In this document: piece after piece, positions 57,157 to 64,000 of the stretch
How the letters are laid out: every line of letters starts with the position of its first letter
Numbering within the stretch: position 1 is the stretch's first letter
Assembly (NCBI RefSeq): GCF_022605725.1
Contig: NC_065551.1
Span: 3,224,001-3,288,000 of the forward strand
Direction: 5' to 3'
Length of the DNA stretch: 64,000 bases
Origin: Anthonomus grandis grandis
Lineage: Eukaryota > Arthropoda > Insecta > Coleoptera > Curculionidae
Notes under the pieces: model-generated
Told to the model about the DNA's origin: nothing
What the model saw: only the letters and a program-made list of their open reading frames with translations
Databases searched by the model: none
Translations under genes and position numbers: made by a program

Positions 57157-58259
57157 AACTTGTGTAGCAGTTGTTAACTGGCTGAGTGTAAGATTAATAT
57201 TATGTACTACTTTCCTTAAGTCGCTATTAGTTTATTTAATGCAATATCTGAAATTCAAACTTGAAATTGAAATTCTATTTTAAAATAGATGCTTCGTACA
57301 ATGCAGGGCGATCAGATGACCCTTCAGTGTAACTTATTTTTCGAGTTTCGACACATTTTTCTTCTTCGATATCCATTGGTATATTTATATCTTGTCCGAT
57401 ATTTTCACTTATACTATCACTTGTACTGTCAATTTCTGGTACATCCATAACAATATAGAAATCCTTAAATACCTTATCCCCCAGTGCTAATTTAGCTAAG
57501 GTAATTCTACCTTCCGATCGTAATAATGGCAAAGTATTGAGAACCAGTGAAAAACGCTCTTAAATCACACATAAGCTTAGAACATTGAATGCCTAGAATA
57601 AACCTAGCTGCAAACCATAGGCGACGTTGTTTGAGTTCACCATCTCTCAGACAATGATGTCAAATCGACTTTCCAATATTGGAATGTCATTTTCAAGTAC
57701 CCTGTATAAATATTTTGTTTATAATATGTAAATATGCATAAATCAAATTTGAATTAAAAAATAAACTGTTACTATTGTATCTAGCACATACATTTCGATA
57801 AACATGTTTTTAAGTATTTTAGGAAATGTTTATATGTAAGACCCTCATAAAAAGTTGTTTACCCTCTGTATTGAAATTTGCAATTCATATAAAAAATAGG
57901 CAATAAGATAAGTACTTTGCTTACGCGATATATTAAGTATGGAGAGGATATATGATATTTTGTTGTTCTATTTTGATTTTTTTTGTAGTAAGCGTCATAT
58001 AATCAATACGGTAATCTATAAGTAGGATATATTGATGATAAAAAGTTAAAATTTGGGAATAAATGATAATTTTTATCTAGTTTAAATTTACTTGAATTTA
58101 TTTATAAAACAATGGAATTTCCTATGACATGATTTTTCTCATTACATTCTGGATTTCAAAACTCACATGTTTTTAAACAATAAAACAAACCAAATAAATA
58201 ATCGGTTTATGAACTTTTAAATTAGCGAAGAAAACAATTTCACCTTAGACAGGCCGAAA
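57157..58259. other. Non-coding flank with one unassigned frame
   Basis: Mostly AT-rich. The minus-strand frame at 57275-57532 is listed separately. Confidence 0.4.
57275..57532 (-). CDS. Unassigned acidic frame, possibly a fragment
   Basis: An 85-codon minus-strand frame with protein-like composition: LRSEGRITLAKLALGDKVFK, then DFYIVMDVPEIDSTSDSISE and an acidic run before KISYTEGSSD. No family recognised. It could be the edge of a decayed transposon gene or a host exon. Without a homology search it should be treated as a candidate only. Confidence 0.25.
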   Translation of the reverse strand: MPLLRSEGRITLAKLALGDKVFKDFYIVMDVPEIDSTSDSISENIGQDINIPMDIEEEKCVETRKISYTEGSSDRPALYEASILK

Positions 58260-59155
58260 TTGTTCGCTTTTTTTGGGTAGATATGAAAGTTCTCCATAAG
58301 GTCTTTGATCGCGCTAGTAGAGCACTGGGCTTTAGAGTACACAACTGTCGGGGTTTTAATAATATAGAAGCAATAAAAACATTATTTTTTAGCTGTGTAC
58401 GTTCTAACCTTGGATACGCTTCTGTTATATGGAGCCCTTACTATGAAATTCATAAGTATTCGATAAAAAAAATTCGACGAAAGTTTCTCAAGTATCTATC
58501 CTTTCAAGTTGATGGTTTTTACCCTCCACGGGGCATTTCATATAATCTGCTTTTAACTCGATTCTCCGTGGAATCTCTTGAATTCAGGAGAAACAAAGCT
58601 TCAGTTGTGTTTGTTGCATAGAATTCTGCGTGGGAATATTGACTGTTCTGAATTGCTAGATAAATTAAATTTTTGTGTACCACGATTAAATTCTAGGAAT
58701 ACTAAAATCTTTTAGTGTTCCAAGGCAAATACGAATATACTCTTATATTCACCACTGTATGTAATGTGCAATAACGCTAAGAGTCTCACAATCTTGTGAT
58801 TTATTTGTATGCTCTGGTGCTGAAGTTGTAAGAGCGTTTTTGTAATTATCCAATTAACTTTGCTGTTTGTATTTTTTATGTTTTTTTTCTCTCTTCGAGA
58901 TTTAGGTATAAGGGTATTTTTTTTTTGGGATAATAATTTGTGGTTGTTTATTTTTATATAGGAAGCTTAAGATTGTTGCAATAAATTGTTAAAATATAGT
59001 TTATACTATGATGTCAAGGAGAATATTTTAGTTTGATTTTTGTATGTATGTCTTTATTATACCTTAAAAATTGTTAAAACATGATTGTAACCTTTGGTTC
59101 TGAAAAATGGTTTATACTGTTGGGCTGTATTGCTAAAAATAAATAAATAACTATT
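58260..59155 (+). pseudogene. 5'-truncated LINE
   Basis: Encodes the post-palm part of a LINE polymerase: DRASRALGFRVHNCRGFNNI, then CVRSNLGYASVIWSPYYEIH, KKIRRKFLKYLSF, DGFYPPRGISYNLLLTRFSV and ESLEFRR. The frame breaks near 58620. The 3' untranslated part ends in AAATAAATAAATAA at about 59138-59150. Confidence 0.82.
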
Positions 59156-59639
59156 TGTTTAATTTTACTCGTCATTTACTCGACCATTTAATTTTTATAA
59201 CGTGAAGCGTGCACAATTCGCAGTTTAATCTGTTTTGAGAAATGAAAAAGTATTTTTTTTGGCACAAACAACGTATCATTGAGATATCAAATTAGGTTGA
59301 GATAGGTCAAGTTAAAAATATATTTTTATTCATCTATATTTCTTTACAACGTGAATATGTATCTTAAATTTATTTCAAACGAAATAATATATCGCATAAT
59401 TTTAGAGGCAGTTGTGGACAATTAATTTGATCCTACTTGGACTATTTATTATCATAACTGTAATTATTTTATTAAAACATATACAAATCACAAATGCAAA
59501 CCCCATAAATAATTACCTTAAAACTATATATAGCATAAACTTAAAATTACTTAATATCTGAAACGGCTATATAATTACTCCTGAACACATGGAAAAATAT
59601 TGCAAAAAATGGAATATAAATAACTTTTTCTTAGAATAA
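59156..59639. other. Spacer between two LINEs
   Basis: AT-rich, no gene seen. It may include upstream parts of the next LINE. Confidence 0.4.
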
Positions 59640-62600
59640 ACGAGAAAAAATGTTATACCTTAGCAAAATCTCGAAAACAGTTACCAGCGAGGTGATTAGA
59701 ACCAACCTAGCTAATTACATTGATACAGATCCAGAAAATGTAACCAATAAAGAGTGTCTACCCAAGACCACAAAATATCAGCATAAGAAATACAAGGACT
59801 TAGTGTATGATAAAGATTTCTGGCCACATGGCCAGTGAGTTTCGAAAAATTTAACTTCTCGCATGGTTGTAGTCTTTTAGACCATCATCAGAGAAGTCAA
59901 CAAGCCACATGATTCTGCATACCAACCTAACAGATTCTTTACGGGACTTACATCCTAAGAAGCATGAAAGCCATTCTGAGAGTGGGTCCTACTATTCTGA
60001 TGCAGAATTCTTGTCACCGAATCCAAATACTGTTTGTAATTCGGCACAAAAGTTACTTATCTAAAATGTGCAAGGTTAAAAAATAAAGTTCTACACTATC
60101 CCCCGACATTCTCACAATTATTGTCACAATTACTATTCCCTTAGGTATCGCTTATTATTTCCCATACTAATATACGATCTTTACTGACAAATTTCTCAAA
60201 TTTTAAACACTAAGTTCTTGATTTTAATGTAGATATTTTAGCAGTGAACTGAAACTGAAACCTGGTTACACTCAGGAATTAATAGTACTGATATTAATAT
60301 TACTAATTATAATATTACGAGGTGTGATAGGCCAACGAGGCGAGGGGGTAGTGTCGCTTTTCACGTAAAATCAAATATTAAATTTCAAGTTTTATGTACA
60401 GTAATGGTTGATTTTGTTGAATACATTTGGATAAAGGTTCCTTTTGGCAATAATCACGTCATAATAGGAAATATTTACAAGCCACCAAATAGTAATTTAG
60501 ATTTTTTTTTTTCACGCGTAGAAGATGTTTTGGCCAACCTATACACGGTATCTGAAAATATAATATGCACTGGTGACTTTAATATACATTTTCTAAACTC
60601 CACCGATTCCACTAAACGTTTAGAATCACTTATGGATACTTTTAATCTTGCTCAAATAATTAACGAACCTACTCATATAACCTCTACTTCGATAACTCTT
60701 ATTGACCTTATTTTCACAAAGTTTGAGCATATTTAAGACGCTGGAGTCCAAAACGTCTCCCTGTCTGACCATCTTCCGGTATATTTAAAATTTGATTTTC
60801 AAGTGGAACAACAACGACCAGTATTTTTTTCTTTTCGTTCTTTTAATAACATAGATCTTATCAACTTTCAAAACGATCTTGAATCATTATTTTGGCATAA
60901 TATTTACACTATAGATGATATAGACGACAAAGTAAAATTTGTTTACACTACACCAAAACAACTTTTTGAGAGGCACGCTCCCTTAAAGGTATTTAAACGA
61001 AATAGAAACTATAAATATGCTCCCTGGATTACGGAAATCTTCAAAAATTAAGAGACTAAAAAAAATACTTAAAAAATTTAAAACTTCAAAAAACCCAGAT
61101 CACTAGGCATATTACAAACAATTACGAAATTTTACAACAGCAGCTCTTCGCAATGAAAAAAAGGCTTTTTTAAGAACTAAATTTAACGGTAATTTATCTT
61201 GTAAGGGGTATCTTTAAACATGGGCTGAGCCATAAAAAACTTAATATTACAAAAAATAAGCAAAGATGCATTTCAACGCATCTATTTAATGTTAACGAAA
61301 TAAATAGTTTTTTTTTCATCGACATGCACTAATCCTCAACAACCAGACCAAACTTGACTTTTATATAAATAATCTTAAAAATAATGCTCAAAATATTTTT
61401 AGTTTGAGGGTTGTGACGGAGGAAGAGTTAATGAGAATTATTTTATCCTTAAAAAGCAAAGCATACTGATGCGACGACCTTAATATTACAATGATTCAAT
61501 TTTGTTGTCCATTTATGATTCCTTTTACTTCATATAATAAATGAATGTATAAGTAAATCATATTTTCCAGATACGCGGAAGCATGCTTACGTCACACCTT
61601 TGCATAAAATATCGCAACCTAAGGAATTGAAAGATCTGCGCTCAATAAGCATTCTTCCAACACTTTCTAAATTATTAGAAAAAATTGTAGATATACAGGT
61701 TCGTGTTTTTTTTAATGAAAATAAGATTTTACCATTAAAACAGTCAGGCTTTCGAAAAGGATATAGCTGTGCTACTGCTATCGCTGACGTAACTGAAGAT
61801 ATCTGTCAAGCGTGGGATGGGGATAAATTTAGTGCTCTTATATTACTAGACTATACAAAGGTTTTTAACCTCATAAATCATAAAATTCTTTTGTCTATCT
61901 TGGATTATATCGGCTTTTCAAATTGTGCAGTTAAGTTTTTTAATTCTTTTCTTTGAGTAATCGTCGACAGCAAACAGTTTTGAAAAGTTCCAAATCTAAT
62001 ACTATACCTCTAGTTGTGGGTGTCCCTCAAGGAAGTATATTAGGACCACTTCTTTATACAATTTATACTTGCCGATTTAAAGACTTTTTAAAATTTTGTA
62101 ATTACCATATTAAGTACGCCGACGATACTCAGATTTATTTTCACTTTAACGCTAATAATATAACATCTGCTAATCAAAATATTAATACCAATCTCCAACA
62201 TCTAATTACAGTTTCCAAATATCATTTAAAAATAAATCTTAATTAATTTTTAAATTTAAAAAAAAAATCGTCAGTTACCTTATTTGGAGGACATAAAAGC
62301 CACAAATCTAGAATAAGCGAGGAACTTAAAATAAAAATAAATGACAGCCATTTCATGAGCATTTCACTGATAAACTAAAGAAAGCATATAACTTAAAGTT
62401 ATCTATAACCAAAGAAAAGTCTTAGGTCAAGACTTAAAAAAGCATCTTTGTGATTCTTTAGTGTCATCCAATTTCAACCATTGCGATATCGTGTATGGAC
62501 TATGCTTAGATCAAGTCGACTCTCGTAGAACTCAAAAAGTACAAAATCCATGCCTTCGTCTTATTTTTGGAATTCGTCGCCGAAATCATATAAGGATATA

Positions 62601-63213
62601 GGATGGTTAAATATGTTCAATCGTCGAAAATTACATTTTGCTTCTCTTAGTTACAAAGTTTAAAAAAAAAGTTTTAAAAACACCTTCATATTTATACAGT
62701 AAAGTCCAGTTTCGAATAAATACTCACCCCCGACGCTTTAGACAATTACATCTGCTATTTATTCCGCGACATAGAAAAGAACTTTTTAAAAGTTTTTCAT
62801 ATAATCTCGCCAATAAAAAAGAAAAAAAAATAAAAATAAATATATATATATATATACATTTTTTTTTCGTTCGTAATATACATATGTGTATTTATCCCGA
62901 CATTAATCCTTTTCCTCCCCTTTCCCGTTCCTTATCCCTTAATGCATTAAATATGTGTATATGTGCTTGCTTCATGCTGCTTGCATTTGTAACTTATATT
63001 ATCTAACTTTTTTTTTAAGTTTTTTTTTTCACCTTAAAGCGTCATTCTTATATTTGTTAATAGGTATTTACTTGGGCCTAAACAGCTTCTGGCATCGCCT
63101 GAAGGCTGCATAGACATGGCCTTTTATTTTTCATGTTCTATTGCTATTTTCCGTATATATTATTGTAAATTTGTCATGAAAAATAATAAATTTTGTTTAT
63201 TATTATTATTACT
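59640..63213 (+). pseudogene. Long LINE with ORF1 end, endonuclease and reverse transcriptase
   Basis: 59650-59838 ends KYKDLVYDKDFWPHGQ, typical of the C-terminus of a LINE ORF1 protein. An apurinic-type endonuclease follows at about 60.28-60.83 kb: YIWIKVPFGNNHVIIGNIYK, ENIICTGDFNIHFL with the catalytic GDFN, and VSLSDHLPVYL with the SDH motif. Reverse transcriptase spans about 61.58-62.26 kb: ELKDLRSISILPTLSKLLEK, QSGFRKGYSCATAIADVTED, VVGVPQGSILGPLLYTIYT and IKYADDTQIYFHF. The tail (SSNFNHCDIVYGLCLDQVDS, PRRFRQLHLLFIPRHRKELF) runs to about 62.81 kb. The 3' end has ATT repeats near 63195-63213. Multiple stops and frameshifts. A TA microsatellite is at 62841-62860. Confidence 0.85.
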
Positions 63214-64000
63214 GAACATAAGGAAAAAAAACCAGGATATAAAATTTGCAAAAATAAAGGTACAACCTCTTAAGTTACTATGGCCGCTCTTGTTCAAAAG
63301 GAGGTGGCACTGCTATATTTTGAATATGATCTCAGTGATCATGTTAAAGTAGAGGAGGTAATCAATCTACAGACCAGCCCAGAAAAATACTTTGAATAAA
63401 TCCATAATGGTTTTTTGTGTTTATAGATCAGCTAGTGGTGGAACAGCCAATTTTGTCTCCACAAACTTGCTAACTTAGGAATTTTGTTATACATCTCATT
63501 ACTTAATGTACAGCAGTAAAGAATCGGAAAAGGAGTTGTGACTCCTCGGTAAAGAAAAGAAGAAAAAAAATGTTACATTAAGTAATGATGACCATGGCAG
63601 TCAGTCTAATCCCTTACATTAATATAACACTAAAATCACTGCTCATTGTGCCTCAGTTAGGCAAGATTCAATCTTCTGAAACAATCTTCTAAAGTTCACG
63701 TTTCTAACCTGTTTGATCATTATCCCCAAATTCTTGTTTTTGGGAGACAAATTGAGGTTACTGAATGTGATATGGGACAGAAAATCTCAACACACAAGAT
63801 GAATCGATTTTACAATATGATGACGTTGAGGAAAGTCCAGTCTATGTTTCTGAAAAAGTTGAAGGGAAGTTTAATCCTCTTCTATTATTTTGACCCAGCT
63901 TTTTCAATGTGTACAATTAGGCTAAAAAGTAACAAGTCAACCTGGATTAGACCTGAGATAAAGAGATATTTTAAATAAAGTATTAAAATATGTTATATAT
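63214..64000. other. Flank after the LINE, no gene recognised
   Basis: Two short frames (63116-63352 overlapping the LINE end, and 63772-63978) have no family signature. A 15-bp inverted pair TCATTACTTAATGTA/TACATTAAGTAATGA lies at 63496-63510 and 63574-63588. Confidence 0.35.

Overview
This looks like a piece of an AT-rich insect nuclear genome, perhaps a beetle. The order is a guess from the transposon mix and was not tested. There is no bacterial-style gene packing. The window holds one recognisable host gene, broken into five visible exons, and its introns and upstream flank are full of transposable elements of almost every eukaryotic class.

The host gene is on the minus strand from about 54.34 kb to 6.12 kb. 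It encodes a divergent 6-phosphofructo-2-kinase/fructose-2,6-bisphosphatase (PFKFB). Exon 1 (54166-54343) carries the Walker A motif. Exons 2 and 3 (30508-30806 and 30183-30449) finish the kinase domain and are separated by a 58-bp intron. Exons 4 and 5 (18802-19020 and 6117-6395) form the phosphatase domain. All junctions are GT-AG and keep the reading frame, giving about 414 residues; the C-terminus lies beyond the left edge or was not found. Three introns have swollen to 11-23 kb with transposons.

Region by region: 0.4-1.4 kb is a broken DDE transposase of the DUF4817 type. 1.5-3.6 kb is a nearly intact IS630/Tc1/mariner-like element whose second D and final E are 82 residues apart. 4.4-5.2 kb is an inverted-repeat element. 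5.2-8.0 kb holds LINE scraps and a minus-strand DD41D transposase. 8.5-16.5 kb is an old Ty3/Gypsy element split by a very young Ty3/Gypsy element (9739-15398, two differences between its LTRs). 17.5-22.5 kb holds LINEs nested in each other, plus a hAT MITE. 22.9-24.2 kb is a deleted Tc1 element. 25.1-27.0 kb is a LINE. 28.05-29.88 kb is a Tc1/mariner-type element with ~280-bp inverted repeats. 30.9-33.2 kb is a hAT element 113 bp from exon 2. 35.2-42.1 kb holds two TA-flanked MITEs and three LINE copies. 43.5-45.3 kb is a broken piggyBac. 46.0-49.3 kb is a Helitron Rep gene without helicase, interrupted by a LINE. 51.16-53.48 kb is a DUF4817-type element with ~610-bp inverted repeats. 55.8-57.2 kb is an old inverted-repeat element. 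58.3-63.2 kb holds two more LINEs, one nearly full length.

The most striking unexplained signal is in the 3' untranslated part of the young Gypsy element (14432-14735). Ten successive short hairpins have different stems but all share the same apical module, G-Y-TGCG-R-T. The Y and R covary as C-G or T-A, and a G.T wobble sits just below. In RNA this would be a chain of hairpins capped by UGCG (UNCG-type) tetraloops, on the sense strand of the element. The same element also has its gag start codon inside the LTR and shows no obvious primer-binding site or polypurine tract.
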